A stretch of 64,000 nucleotides of DNA, taken from Agrostemma githago (Eukaryota; Streptophyta; Magnoliopsida; Caryophyllales; Caryophyllaceae). The stretch is from the NCBI GenBank assembly GCA_958450325.1, contig OY288242.1, positions 66,107,562-66,171,561 on the forward strand. Direction: 5' to 3'. The notes under the pieces were generated by a model, which saw only the letters and a list, made by a program, of their open reading frames with translations, searched no databases and had not been told where the DNA came from. A program made the position numbers and the translations under genes. This document shows, piece after piece, positions 21,549 to 34,660 of this stretch. Every line of letters starts with the position of its first letter. The first letter of the stretch is position 1.

Positions 21549-22251
21549 TGTTCCGGTCACGGAAACAATTAACCCGGCTCTGGGTCCGGGTGGAGTAATC
21601 GGATTGTTGCTGAGAAACGGATCGTCTGATTTCCTTGAACCTCTCCTTTATCCCTCTCCCTTGATCGGACTTTCCCGGCGGAGCTGGCCTGCTCCCTGCA
21701 CAATGAACGCACAGGGCCTCGGAGGTTGTCCGAGGGAACCCTCTCCGATGCCTAAGTTAGTCCGTGAAATGCCTTGATGAACCTAGCTCGTGAGGAACTA
21801 GGTGGCGTTTTTAGGAGTGAGAGTCTAGAGAGAGAAAATCCAACCCCTTTCATGTGGGAAATGGAAGAGTATATATACTTTCCCACAAGAGAGAGGAAAA
21901 GAGAAGAGGGGAGAGAAAGAATGAGTGGATGAGAGATTGACATGTGGTTTTACCTCATCCACTCGTTCTCCCTTACCTTTAGGCAAGATGGCAGAGGGGG
22001 CTTCTGGGAACCTCGGCTCTGCTCAGAGAGAAGGTCGCCCGGAGGCAGGCGAGCAGGGAATGTCTGTACGCTCTTCACAGCCTGCCGCCTTACCCTGCCA
22101 GGCAGGCGGTTTCCTTGTAGCTTTACTTCACTGGGGGAATCCTGGTGTCTTATCCCAACGGCCTGCTGGGCGGGCTCCTTGGTTCCTTGGACGGGGTCTT
22201 AATGGGGCCTGCTAGGCAGGTGGCCCAACGCAGGCTCTTCGACCCTCATCA
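21549..22251 (-). repeat. 5' LTR of element B (703 bp)
   Basis: It has the same length as the 3' LTR and about eight differences from it by eye, including CATGTG for CACGTG in the promoter. The boundaries are fixed by TG...CA, the primer site and the TSD ATTAT. Confidence 0.95.

Positions 22252-22317
<66 letters not shown>
22252..22317. repeat. (ATT)n microsatellite, right part
   Basis: About 66 bp of ATT repeat, the continuation of the array at 10247-10353 that element B split. Its first five bases are the second TSD copy. Confidence 0.97.
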
Positions 22318-22318
<1 letters not shown>

Positions 22319-23138
22319 GATATTAACGACACTAACATTTTATTTCCTTATTACTAACACACTAAATTTTAATTTCGTGTATACTAACTCTCTAATCTAA
22401 CACTTTTATTTATCGCAATCTAACATATTTTCATTTATTGTATCTAACACCTAACATTTTAATTATCGCTCATTTACATTTTGTTATATAAATAATACCG
22501 CGTATACTTACCAACAAAACTATTTTCAAAACGATCCGAGCAACGTCCGTTGAGGCTAAATTAATGATCGTAGGCCTTAAGGCCAAATTACGATATTAAA
22601 ATGCCGAGGACTTAAGTTTGCGACGACGGTCGAATTTTCGAGTCGAATATGTTTAATTACGAATTCCACCTAAAGTCTATTTAATCCCTTTACAAGTCGT
22701 ATTGGAGGTGGCGCCCTTCGAGGTGCGCCGCCCTAAACACTTAAGGGCGTAATAGATCGCGGTGATTTGTCGTTAAATATGTCCGACATCATTCTTTCAA
22801 AATATTATTCTAAAAGAATCATCGACAAATCGGATTAGGACGAAACCCCGTTGACGGCGAATTAATTGTCACATGATCCGAAAGGATCGATTATGACATT
22901 ATGACGCGAAGGGAAACAATATTTGTTCTAGTCCGATCAAACTCGATTTTGCAACTTTGCTTTAAATACTAGATATCGGTTCTATATATCGCCGAATGTC
23001 GAGTATGGTGAGCCATCAAGATTTAAACTAATATAAATTGGACAATATTTATATTTAGCGTAATTGCATCTCGATTCAAAAACATAATAAAATCGGAATT
23101 GTCACCTTTTCCAAAATCGAGGAATATCTCGAACAGAG

Positions 23139-23156
23139 GGCACTCGATCGAGTGCC
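23139..23156. repeat. Perfect 18-bp palindrome GGCACTCGATCGAGTGCC
   Basis: The two halves are exact reverse complements. A related 12-bp palindrome ACTCGATCGAGT lies at 23237-23248, about 90 bp away, within the old LTR-like region. Confidence 0.85.
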
Positions 23157-23609
23157 TTGGCTCACTAGGTCGAGTGACCCCTCAAAAATGAGGCAGTAGA
23201 CCTGTAAGAAGGTCAGTCTATCGAGTCCATGTCATGACTCGATCGAGTGGATTCTTTTGCCTTATCGCGAGAGCCTTACATATCATTCGAGCTTCGTCAA
23301 ATATTTTACGACTTTGGTCGTCACGTGTAAAGTCAATCACGTGTTTTCTTATTCAAAACTCATGCATTTTATTCTATTTTATTACTTTCACGACTTTGAC
23401 TAACGTCTTATACGACTAGTCTTGTGTCGACGACTCCTTAGTCGTATCCGATGCATGACTAGTCTAGACACCAATCTTTCAATATGATAAGTCGGGACAA
23501 GGCATTGAGACCCGGGATCGAGCTAGCACCACGCTTTGTTCCCATACGCGAACGCGTATTAAAGTCTCTATCCTCCGTTTAATGCACAATATAATGTGTA
23601 TTTAATCGA

Positions 23610-24351
23610 AGTTCGTCCATTTATTCAATTTACGGTTTAGCTTACATTTTCTATTTACGGGTCCGTTTATAGTTAATGTTTACCGTTTTCTAATTCGATT
23701 ATTCTATTTTTTCGCTCGTTGTATTGTAAATTCCGGGTTGTATTCCGCCCGTGTAATTTGTAATTTATTTACGAGTTTTCCATTTTCGATGTTTGCAATT
23801 TATTGCTTTAAATGAACATCACATGCTAAATAACTTCGACAATAATTTAGATGCATTAAAATGACGTAGTTCACACGTAATTCACATGCTTAGCTAAAAT
23901 ATTGGTTGCATAACATTTTGTCACTTTACTAGCGCGCGTACACGAAAATCGAACGGTATCTTAGTAGAGGCCGCTAAGAGCGGGCGGGGTTGGGTGTCCT
24001 TCGTGGGCTTCCCAACACGTACCTTCACCCCTTACTCAGAACCATGGTTTCCGGATGTCCGAAACCGTTGGCATACAAGAGTCATTCGATGCACGATATC
24101 CGATAACTCAGCGTTGGTATCGTAATGCAAAGGGACGAACTCATAATCTCTAGCACTAAAAGCGGGCCGTGCTTTGCGCACGAAACGCCTAAGTGTAGAG
24201 TGAGTTTGAACGGGTCCAAATTCCCATAAAATTCGGTGGCGACCTCAAGTTCGATTTAAATTTTGACCCGAGATCAATCTTACCACGAGATTCATTCGCC
24301 TCCCCAAACCCGCGCGTGGCCGCGTCGGGGTGTACCTACGTCATGTCCACA
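23610..24351 (+). repeat. LTR-like block 1 of the Ogre-like remnant
   Basis: It aligns along its length with 26000-26709, with many substitutions and small gaps. The left boundary is approximate. Confidence 0.5.
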
Positions 24352-25999
24352 ACCATCATACACTGTGAGCACATGCATGTGACTATTATAGGCACATCTA
24401 TAATGACTGCAGGAAACCGAGACCCGTGTTTTTCTTTACCTATTCCATGTCTGGTATAGAAAGCCACATAACTACCTCTTGCAGAAGCGGTATTGAATCT
24501 TATGACAAATCGAGGTAGTCTCTTAGGTTGGGTTCAAGACGGGAGGCAAACCCATTTCCCACAATAAACACCCTTCCAATAAGACAGACCAATCCCTACC
24601 TTAGACGTTAGTCTGACAAAGAAGGAAAAAAGGGAAGCATCGTTGTTCTATACGCTCAATGCTAGGAAATACCCAACTTGGGACGATGTTTCCACCAAGC
24701 TTGCTCGGAATTATGCTGACAATACCGAGATCCAAGCCACCATGCTTACTGTAGAGTACTCCACCGCGATTTTTCACTCACATGAACATCAACTAGGCCT
24801 TCTCACAAAGGTTTAGTTCCAAAGGCCTAATCCAACTGATAGGCCCAATCCCAGATCCACCCACAAATGAAGGCCACAGATCCGGGAATACCCGTGCCTA
24901 TTGCCAACGCTATAGGGGGGATAGCAAAAAAAAAGTCCAAGGTAAAAGCAAAAGGCCAAAATAAAAGAGCTGGGCATGATAAAAAAGAACTCTCAGCATC
25001 CCCCGACCAGATATGGTCAATCCCTGACCAGGGTACGGTCAATTCAAAGCCCATGACCGGGGCTAAGAGGTCAACCAAAAAAAATTGAAAAAACCCATGA
25101 CCATGGTCAACGGTCAACCCAAGTGAAAATCCCTTGACCGGGGTATGGTCAATTCAAAAGTTATCAATGCCCATACCATCCAATAGGGGAGAGATAATCA
25201 GGCTGGTCAGCTAACACCACATTTAGCCTTCCCACATTACAACCCTCAAGACCTTCTCGAGACCTAGGCTAAGAGACAGCCCGAAATTTTGAGGATTCAA
25301 GCTCCATAGAATACACCCTAACCATTAGAGCCAGACATGGAAATCAGATCCCGCATTATCAAACCTACCCCGATTGAAGTTCGAGTCATTTTTACTCGAC
25401 TTCCCCTCTTTCCTACCTCATTGCAATACCTTACCCTCGAAGCATTAGCTCTGCAAAATCGAGCTCAGATTTCAAATCATCAAAGCCACTTACAACATGG
25501 CACCACATTTCCAAAAACATCCAAACCAATTACCAGCTCCAAACACGGGAACTCAACTTGCAGCCGGCATAGAACATGCCGAAATAGTTCACACCACCTC
25601 TAGAGGCTACCCCGGAGAACGCTCATAATCATAGGATCAACATCCTAACTATTCTCACCCTATGAACAAGACATCATCGGGAATGCACCTAGCCTACACC
25701 ATCCCTATGGCTAGTTACACACAAAGCCCTAATAAACTAAGCACCATAATATATCTTTCAATCCCCTGAACTACGGCTTGGTTTGATTTCACTACACGTG
25801 AACACGTAGGCAGCCTTTCAGCAAAGGCACAACCACCCACATTGACACAAATTCAAAAGCACCATCATTCCTATCACGACACTGTCGTATTCTCAACAAT
25901 TTGCTTTGTCGTCCTGGGGGATTCTCTTAGGTCGAAGACCTCCATCCACTCACAAAATCCAAAAGGCTTTAAAAATCCGATCGCGTGCCTTCCTTTTCA

Positions 26000-26709
26000 A
26001 AACATGCATCATTTCATTTTCTAATCGTCCAATCTATTTACCGTTATTATTGCGATTATGTTAATATTGTTCGTCGTTTTGTATTGTCCGGGTTGTATTT
26101 CCGCCTGTGTAACTTGTAACTTATTCTCGTTTTATTTTGGTGTTATTTGTTTGCAATTTACCGTTTACAAATGAACATCACATGCTAAATCACTTCGACG
26201 TGAACCAAGATGCATTAAAATGACGTAGCAACCAATTCAATATTTATACATTGTAAAATGTTGTTTGCATATCATTTTACCGAATCACTAGTGCACATAT
26301 TCGAAAAACGACCGATATCTTAGTAGAGGCCGCTATGTGCGGACGGGGTTGGGTGTCCTTTGTGGGCTACCCAATACGTACCCTCACTCCTTACTCGGAA
26401 CCTTGGTTTCCGGATGCCCGAAACCGTTGGCGCACGAGAGTCATTCGATATATGATACCCGAAAACTCGGCATCGGTATCGTAATGCAAAGGGACGAACC
26501 CCACAAGCTCTAGTGTTGAAGTGGGCCGTACTTTGTGCACGGTCCACCGAAATATAGAGTGGGTTCGAACGGGCCCAAACTCCCACAAAGTTTGGTGGCG
26601 ACTCCTAATTTGATTTAAATTTCAACCCGAGAACTATCTCACATGGGAAACATTTCACCGCCCAAACCCGCGCGTGGCCGCGTTAGGGTGGACCTATGTC
26701 ATGTCCACA
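26000..26709 (+). repeat. LTR-like block 2 of the Ogre-like remnant
   Basis: This is the counterpart of 23610-24351. A G-rich CCTGGGGGATTCTC about 90 bp before it could be the polypurine tract. It is followed directly by chromovirus sequence. Confidence 0.5.
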
Positions 26710-26851
26710 GTGAGACAGGTACTCGGTTAGTCATTTGATGAGTCGAGTGATGTAGTAACAGTACAATCATACAAGGTGTCGATTAATCCTGGGACGTCGG
26801 TATTGGTTGGATCCTGAACTTCGGGGCGAAGTTCTTTTAAGGAGGGTAAAT
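26710..26851 (+). pseudogene. 3' end of chromovirus H internal region
   Basis: The stretch GGGGCGAAGTTCTTTTAAGG followed by AGGGTAAAT has the form of a chromovirus pol end and polypurine tract just before an LTR start. The rest of the element is missing; its internal region is cut at 26710 by the Ogre-like remnant. Confidence 0.5.
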
Positions 26852-27268
26852 TGTAATAAACGTAATTTTATATAGAGGTCAAGCGGAGTAACGTCAAGCT
26901 AGATTGTAATACTTGTATTTTATGTTAATTCGGATCTCTTTAATGAGTAGTGGTATAAGGTTATTTTAAACTCACCTCTTGTTACTTCTTACTAATACCC
27001 ATATAACACCTATTGCAATATTATAGCTTATTTATAATATTACTACCATATGCCTAAGCTAATGATAGTATATATTAACGTATTATATAGCATAATAATC
27101 TCTAATCCTAATATTATAAGCATATTCCTTTTATTAAAACCTAGACTAGAAGCCCACTATATTACGTGCCTAAGTTTCACAACCCTTTATATATATTGTT
27201 TTGTTCTTCATCACGCCGCACCCATCAACCGCCTTCTCCATTTAGCCTCTGTTTGTCTTCAGCCCTCA
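26852..27268 (+). repeat. 3' LTR of chromovirus H, left part
   Basis: It begins TGTAATAAACG right after the polypurine-like tract and is cut by element C after TSD CCTCA (27264-27268). It continues at 39357. The rejoined LTR would be about 1.8 kb, with TGTAA...TTACA ends. Confidence 0.7.
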
Positions 27269-27957
27269 TGATTGGGGTCGGCAGCCTGATACTGACAGCC
27301 TGCTAGGCAGGCTCCCAGAGGATTGCCTAGAAAGCCCAGAAACCGACCCGGCGAATAGTCAAAGCAAAAGTATTGATTTGGGAAGACCTACTAGGGATTC
27401 CAGATGACCGCCTGCCCAGCAGGGTGGCACGGCCTGCCTAAGCCTAAGCCCTCACAACCCATACCCGCCTGGCCCCTGGAGAAGCCTCCGCAGGCAGGGC
27501 AGGGATCACCAGGGACCTCCTCGCCATTTTGCCTAAAGGTAAATTAGAATGGGTGGATGAGAAGAAGCCACTTGTCACCTCCTTATCCACCCATTCTCCT
27601 TCTACTTCCCTCTCTTGTGGGAAGGTATAAATACTCCCCCATTTCCCACAAGAAGGGGGTTGGTTTTTCTCTCTCTAGAACTCTTGCTCTTAAATCGCCA
27701 CCTAGTTCCTCACGAGCTAGGTTTCTTAAGGCATTCACGGACTGACTTAGGCATCGGAAAGGGTTTCCTCGGACAACCTCCGAGGCCCTGTGCGTTCTGT
27801 GTGCAGGGAGCAAGCTCATTCCGCCGGGAAGGTCCGACTAATTAAAGGAGTAAGAGGAAGAAGAGCCAGTCAAGATTGGTCAATTGACGTCCAAAGCAAC
27901 ATCAAACGATACGAACCCGAATTCCACGTCGGGTTAATTGATTCCAATACCGGAACA
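27269..27957 (+). repeat. 5' LTR of element C (689 bp)
   Basis: It runs TGATTGGGGTCGG ... CCGGAACA. TATAAATA is at 27626-27633; the G-box position reads CACTTG, so the box is lost. The LTR is followed by ATT and the primer site. Confidence 0.95.
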
Positions 27958-27960
27958 ATT

Positions 27961-27979
27961 TGGCGCCGTCTGTGGGGAC
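27961..27979 (+). other. Primer binding site of element C
   Basis: TGGCGCCGTCTGTGGGGAC lies 3 nt after the LTR. The first nine bases match the tRNA-Asp 3' end complement and the rest partly. Confidence 0.75.
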
Positions 27980-28055
27980 GATCTGGTTGTATCCACGAGT
28001 TACCCACAAAAAATCAACCATTCCCAATTTAAAAAACTAACCAATCAAAGTAAAC

Positions 28056-29830
28056 ATGCCTGAGATCATCGACACCAGTGTAGGGGGTAGGTTAGACGGT
28101 CCCACCGGTGACCCCCCCTGTACGGCATGCCGCAGCCGGAGAGGGCGCCTCCCACCACGATCCTGGGGATGGGGGAACCAGTCTCCTGGGCATGCCAAGT
28201 GCCGCCGTAGCACCAGAGCTGGGGGCACATCCAGGGCACACCCTGAACCTAACCCCAGCTCAGATGGTACAGACAGCCGCTTTCTTCTCCGCAATGCTTA
28301 ACCAGGAATTCACTCCGGAGGACCTGGTAGGCCGGGTCGCAACGACCCCCAGACAGCCCCCCTCAGTCAGCAGGGATGGGGCTGGGGGCACGAAGCGAAC
28401 CGCCGTCAGGAACGCCCGGAGGAAAGCAAGTAGAACAGCTCAAGTATACGCACAGGTGCAGAGGCGCATCACAGCAGGCAGCCAAGAGCCGCCTGCCCAA
28501 CAACAGGCGTTCTCCATACACACCACGGAGTCCGCATCCGGAGAGAAGAGAGGTCTGTCTCAGGGATTGCAGGAGCGGATGAGGCACAAGGAGCCTGCAT
28601 CCAAATGCCTGGGAGAAAAACAGGGCGGAGTCTTTTCCAGATTAACACCAGCAGCAAAGGGACAACCAGCCCCAGGGTTGTCCCAAAGCCTGTAGTCTAG
28701 GCTTAACCGGGGACAACCGCTTGAATCAAGATACCACCAAGATGACAACCTCTGTCAGTCCCGGAGAAAACGATCCAGACAAATCTCCCCTGACACGGAG
28801 GACGAAGCAGCGAGCAGGCGGCCACCGAGGCACCGCTCCCCCAGTACGATGAAACTGATCCCTAGACAATGGGATATCCACAGTAACCAGTCTGGGGAAA
28901 GCAGGTCACGAGTGGTAGGCAGGCCCACAAAAACTCCTCTTCATCCTGATGTACAAGAATACCCCATCCCGAAAATCAAAATGCCCGCCGTCAAGTTTGA
29001 CGGGACCACAGATCCAGAGGATCATCTGGAAGCATTTGAGAGTCACATGGGCATGTATGACGTGGATGACGCAATCTGGTGTAAAATCTTCCCAACCACC
29101 CTGGTAGGGCTTGTACAAGGATGGTTCAGGGATCTTCGTCAGGGATCGATCAGCTTCTTTATAGAGTTAGCCGAGGCCTTCCTTGAACAATATCCAAGGA
29201 ACAAAAGGAGGCGACTCACTCGGTTTGACCTAATGACTCTGAAGCAGAAAAAGGGCGAAAGCGTCAGGGAGTACCTAAAGAGGTTTGACTTGTCCTACCA
29301 GCAAGTCAGAGAGATTGATGATTCCACTGCTTCCTACGCCCTGACAATCTCCCTGCTTCCAGGGGAAATGAAGAATCAGATGATCAGGGCCCAGCCAGAA
29401 ACTTTGGCCAAGGCCAGAAAAATAGCTGAAGGGTTTATTCTGCAGGAAGAGTTTCACAGCCTGCCGGACACCCCTGCAGGCTAGACAAGGCCGCAAGGGG
29501 GACCGCAGGGTGGACGCGGCAGAAACGAACCAGGCAAACAGAGAGAGGAGGGGGATACCCCCAAGAAAGAACGCACGACTTACCAACCAAGGTTTGACAG
29601 CTACACTGCCCTCAATAGGCCGAGGGCAGAAATCTTTGAGCTGGAAAAGGAAACAGCAAAATGGAATCGTCCAAACAAGCCGCGCAGCCCAAAGGGGGAT
29701 CCTAAAAAATTCTGCACGTTCCACGATTGCATAGGCCATACCACGGAGGAATGTCGACACTTAAAAGACGAGATAGAGAAACTCATAAGAAACGGCTGGC
29801 TGAGTAACTATGCAGCGAGGAACAAAACTC
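28056..29830 (+). pseudogene. gag of element C with frameshift and two stops
   Basis: The start MPEIIDTSVGG is at 28056. A frameshift soon after moves the frame to the one seen at 28108-28695. A TAG at 28693-28695 (CAG in B) and a TAG at 29482-29484 (CAA in A and B) interrupt it. Apart from these, the capsid domain and CX2HX4HX4C knuckle (29713-29754) lie in one frame that runs straight into pol. C therefore shows that the ancestral gag and pol were one continuous ORF. Confidence 0.88.
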
Positions 29831-32800
29831 AAAAGGAAGCGGCGGACAAGCCTGAAGGCTCAGCCCAAAATCGCACAATCATTCATGTAGTGTCAGGAGA
29901 CGCAGAGGGGCGAACAAGCAGACGAAGCCAGAAAAAGCAGATCCGCGAATTGCGAAACCATATTTGCTACGCTGAGAGGGTAGGAAGCCCAAAGGGTACG
30001 ACCTTGAGCATCACCCCTGAAGATGCAGGGAGAGTCATATACCCGCATAGTGACCCTTTGGTCTTAACTCTTGAGATTAGCAACCACATTGTCAAGAGAT
30101 GCATGGTGGACACTGGCGCCTACACAAACCTCTTGTACAAGATGCCTTTGAAAGAATGAATCTAGAGAAAAGACATCAGAAGCCGGCCCCTGGATCTTTG
30201 TATGGGTTCAGTGGGGCAGGTGTACTTCCTATGGGGATAATTGACTTACCGGTAACATTCGGGGAGGGGGCCTCCGCCAGGAATGTCAGGGCATCATTTG
30301 TTGTGGTGGATGCCAAGTCTGCGTACAACGCCCTGATAGGGCGGGCCACCCTAGATGAAATCGAAGCCGCTGTGTCAATCAGGGCCCTCACCATAGCCTA
30401 TGTGACCGACTTTGGCATGGATGGGAAGGTCCATGGTGATCAGGAGTCGGCCAGACACTATTATTCCGTGGCCCTGCAAACCCAGGAAACAGAAAGAAAA
30501 GGAAAACGAAAAGCCGAAGGCTCCCCCAGCAGGGAGGGTGAAATCCTGGCTGCCCAGCAAAAAGCAGCCCACTTAGAGCCTGAAGAGGAGAGCATGCTGG
30601 TGGACTTAGAACCAGGGAGGCAGGTCCTCATAGGGGCCGACCTGGAGGAGTCCTACCAAAAGGAGTTAATTGCAGTTTTAAGAGAAAACAAGGACGTATT
30701 TGCTTACTCTGCAGATGAAATGCCAGGGGTCGACCCGACTTTTATTGTTCAGAAGCTGAACGTTAACCCGGAAGCTCGCCCCGTAAAACAGAAGAAGAGA
30801 AACATGTCCGCGGAAAAGGACGCAGCGATAAAAGAAGAAATAGACAAACTCTTAAAGGCAGACTTCATTGAAGTCTGTGATTACCCTGAGTGGTTGGCGA
30901 ACGTTGTGATGGTAAAAAAGTCATCAGGCGCATGGAGAATGTGCGTAGACTTCACAAATCATAACAAAGCCTGCCCAAAAGACTGCTACCTCCTGCCCAG
31001 GATAGATCAACTGGTGGACGCCACTAGTGGGTACACCACGTTATGTTTTTTGGATGCATTCTCATGGTACCATCAAGTGTACCTCTGGCAACCTGACAGG
31101 GTGAAGTGCGCCTTCATAACCAGCCATGGCACTTACATGTATAAGATGATGCCATTTGGGCTGAAAAATGCAGGCGCCACCTATCAGCGATTGGTGGACA
31201 GGGTCTTTGAAAACCAAAAAGGGAGAAACTTGGAAGCCTACGTCGACGATGCAATCGTCAAAAGCAAGGAAGACGGGGAGCATCTGGCGGACATGCAGGA
31301 AACATTCTCCTCCCTGCGATCGTACAAGATGAAGTTAAATCCAAAGAAATGCACGTTCAGAGTCTGATCTGGCAAATTCCTAGGGTTCTTAGTCAGCTCT
31401 AGGGGAATAGACGCCAATCCCGAAAAAATTCAGGCGGTCCTAGACCTCCCAGAGCCTAAGACCATAAGGGATATCCAACGACTCACTGGCAGGATGACTG
31501 CCCTGGCTCGCTTTATCGCCAGGTCAGCAGACAAGTCAACCCCTTTCTTCAAAGTGTTGAAGGGCAACAAGCAATTCAAATGGGAGGATGAGCAGAAGAA
31601 AGCCTTCGAACAGTTGAAGGAGCATCTGAAGCAACTCCCTACCTTGGCGAGACCCGTGGCAGGAGAAAAATTATACCTATACATTGTTGTCACCAACTCA
31701 ATAGTGAGTGCAGTTATCCTGAAAGAAGAAGCAGGCTCACAGCAGCCTATCTACTTTGTAAGTCACGCCCTGGGGGCAGCAGAAAGAAACTATCCTATGG
31801 TCGAAAAGGCCGCCTATGCAGTCATCATAGCAGCCAGAAAACTCAGGCCCTACTTCGACGCACATTCTATTGTGGTCCTCACCGACCAGCCACTAGAAAG
31901 GATACTGGAAAAGTTTGAAAAATCAGGAAGGCTGCTAAAATGGGCAATTGAGTTAAGCGGACTGGGGATATCATACCAACCAAGGACAGCCATCAAGGCA
32001 CAAGCCCTGGCTGACTTCCTGGCTGAATGTTCCCATTCAGGGGAAGAAGAGCCCCCCGCCGAAGAATGGATCGTACACACTGACGGATCCTCAACAGCCA
32101 ATGGTGCAGGGGCAGGCGTTGTACTGACCAGCCCTGAGGGAGTGGATTTTGAGCATGCGCACAGATTCACCTTCCTTGCATTAAACAACGAGGCGGAATA
32201 TGAGGCCGTAGTCGCAGGGATAAATCTGACTAAAGCTGCAGGGGCAGAACGGATTGTACTAGAAACTGACTCCCAGCTCATTGCTAATCAAATTAATGGA
32301 GAATACGAGGCTAGAGATCAGACCATGGCCACCTACCTTAAAAAAGTGAAACAAGGATTATCAAGCCTAAAGTCCTATGAAATCAGGCAAATACCCCGAT
32401 CACAGAATAATCGGGCCGACGCTCTGTCAAAGCTGGCCAGCTCCAGCCTACAAGACATAAGGAGGTCAGTCTGGGTTGATGTTGTGCATGAGAGGTCCAC
32501 CACTGCCTGCCAGACAGTCAGCACCGTTGAGGAGGGACAGGAAAACTGGATGACACCCCTCATTCAGTTCAAAAAGTACGGCATCCTACCACCTGATCCA
32601 GTACAGAAAAAGAAAGTACAGGCTCAGGCAGCATGGTTCATAATCATTAATGAAGAGCTCTACAAGAAATCTTTCCCTCTGCTCAGATGCCTGGGAGCAA
32701 AGCAGGCCGTTGAAGTTTTGGACGACATCCATTCAGGGATCTGCGGGCATCACATTGGAGGAAGGTCGTTGGCCCACAAAGCTCTAAGGGCAGGCTACTA

Positions 32801-33776
32801 CTGGCCCACCATGCTAGCAGATGCTAGGAGCTTAACCCAAAAATGCAGAAAATGCCAACTCTTCGCTCCATCAATCCATGTCCCAGCCCAAGAGCTCAGG
32901 CCGATTTTATCTCCCATTCCTTTCGCTCAATGGGGGATGGACATACTGGGCCCTTTTACTACAGCTACAGGGGGACGAAAGTTTCTAATCGTGGGGATAG
33001 ACTACTTCACCAAGTGGGCTAAAGCCGAGGCAGTCCCAAACATCACCGAGCCGGCAGTCAGGAAGGTCATCTGAAGGAACATCATAACCAGATTCGGCCT
33101 TCCAAAAACATTGGTATTCGATCATGGGAGGCAGTTTGACAATGACCCCCTAAGAGCATGGCTGGAAGGGCATGGGATAACCGTCGCCTACTCCGCCGTC
33201 TGCCACCCACAGACCAATGGGCAGGCTGAAGCCGCAAACAAACAAATCTTAAATGGGCTCAGAAAAATGGTAGATGACCTCAAAGGAAGATGGGCAGACG
33301 AGCTGCCAAGTATCCTCTGGTCAATAAGGACCACCAGAAAAGAGTCAACAGGTCAGACACCATTTGGCCTGGTGTATGGAGCAGAGGCTCTGCTGCCCAT
33401 CGAGGTTCGAATTCCCACCCTACGATCTCAGCAATACCACAAAGCCGACAACGACGAAGCAATGGCCGATGCTCTTGACCTGGGCCATGAAGTCAGGGAA
33501 GAAGCTAGCGCCAACATAGCAGCCTATCAGCAAAGAATGAGAAAGGCGTACAACAAAAGGGTGCATGAGAGAAGGTTCCAGGTAGGCGACCTAGTACAAA
33601 GGAATACACAGGCTGTTGAAAAATCTAGGGAGCACGGCAAACTAAGCGCCAACTGGGAAGGCCCATATCAAGTGACCCAGATCTTGGGAACAGGCACATA
33701 CAAAATCGCCAACCCAGCAGGCCAAGAGCTGAACGCACACTGGAATGCCGACACCCTAAAAAGATACTATGTGTAA
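29831..33776 (+). pseudogene. pol of element C with one frameshift and two stops
   Basis: The protease VDTGAYTNLLY is followed by a 1-bp deletion near 30140. The second frame holds RT (YVDDAIVKS), RNase H (IVHTDGSSTANG) and integrase (HHIGG, VFDHGRQF, NGQAEA). TGA stops at 31365-31367 and 33072-33074 correspond to an Arg and a Trp codon in A. RT also has substitutions at places conserved in A and B: FSGYHQ reads FSWYHQ and FTNLNK reads FTNHNK. Two residues are missing near the start of the integrase zinc region. The copy is inactive. Confidence 0.9.
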
Positions 33777-33838
33777 CTAAGTCTTAAGGAAATCACGTCT
33801 TTAGGAAAAAATACTGGTGGAGAACGATCATAAAAGAA

Positions 33839-33856
33839 TGTCGACGGCTCCGACCA
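33839..33856 (+). promoter_or_regulatory. Invariant 18-nt motif after pol (element C)
   Basis: TGTCGACGGCTCCGACCA lies 63 bp after the pol stop, identical to A and B even though this copy is the most degraded. Confidence 0.6.
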
Positions 33857-33947
33857 ATCTTATGTTTAAAACAAAATTTCTATAACACTCAAGAATTCAT
33901 ACTCGTTGTCTGTTTAAGCTTGCACTCTCACACACAAACGAGCAGGG

Positions 33948-33976
33948 GGCAATAGGGGGAGGCCCCCCCTGTTGCC
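33948..33976 (+). other. GC-rich hairpin after pol (element C)
   Basis: The stem GGCAATAGGGGG / CCCCCTGTTGCC is the same as in A, with one extra C in the loop region. Confidence 0.62.
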
Positions 33977-34016
33977 AGAACAAAGGAAAATCGACCCCCC
34001 AACAAAAATTCTAAAA

Positions 34017-34660
34017 ACCACTACCTACCTCTGGGCAGGAAAGGTGCAGGCTGCAAACAGCTAACAAGGACTGGGGGCAATTCCCTCAACCTTGTATAAA
34101 AAACGCAAAAAGCCCCCCCCCCCCCCCCCCCCCCACACCTACCTCTGGGCAGGCAGGGGGCAAGCCCCCTGGACTCCAAACAGAGGCCAGGGACAGGCCA
34201 GGCTACGCACAGCTAACAAGGACTGGGGGCAATTCCCTCAACCTTCTATAAAAAACGCAAAAGCCCTCCCTGCCTACCTCTGGGCAGGCAGGGGGCAGGC
34301 CCCCTGGACTCCAAACAGAGGCCAGGGACAGGCAAGGCTACGCACAGCTAACAAGGACTGGGGGCAATTCCCCCAACCTTGTATAAAAAACGCAAAAAGC
34401 TCTCCCCGCCAACCTCTGGGCAGGCAGGGAGCAGGCCCCCTGGACTCCGAGCAGAGGCCAGGGACAGGCCAAGCTACGCACAGCTAACAAGGACTGGGGG
34501 CAATTCCCCCAACCTTGTATAAAAAACGTAAAAAGCTCTCTCTGCCAACCTCTGGGCAAGCAGGGGGCAGGCCCCCTGGACTCCGAGCTGAGGCCAGGGA
34601 CAAGCCAAGTTACGCACAGCTATCAAGGGCTGGGGAAAATCCTCCAACCTTGGATCAGGC
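34017..34660. repeat. Minisatellite of element C, 135-136-bp unit, about 4-5 copies
   Basis: CCTCTGGGCAG starts fall at 34028, 34142, 34277, 34413 and 34549. The unit is longer than in A by a TACGCACAGCTAACA-type segment. A run of 22 C at 34113-34134 replaces part of the spacer in one unit. Each complete unit holds TATAAAAAACG. Confidence 0.9.

Larger units (their letters stand above)
22318..26709 (+). mobile_element. Decayed Ogre/Tat-like LTR retrotransposon remnant
   Basis: No long ORF is present. Two diverged copies of one block end at 24351 and 26709 with the same CATGTCCACA; each contains ATGAACATCACATGCTAAAT, a GGGTTGGGTGTCCTT block and CCCGCGCGTGGCCGCG. They look like the two LTRs of one old element. 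A segment at about 25770-25825 (CGTAGGCAGCC context) resembles signatures I associate with Ogre-like elements, and about 24610-24760 may be a scrap of gag. The left limit is not defined: 22318-23600 may be the 5' part of the left LTR or older flanking DNA. No TSD was identified. Confidence 0.5.
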
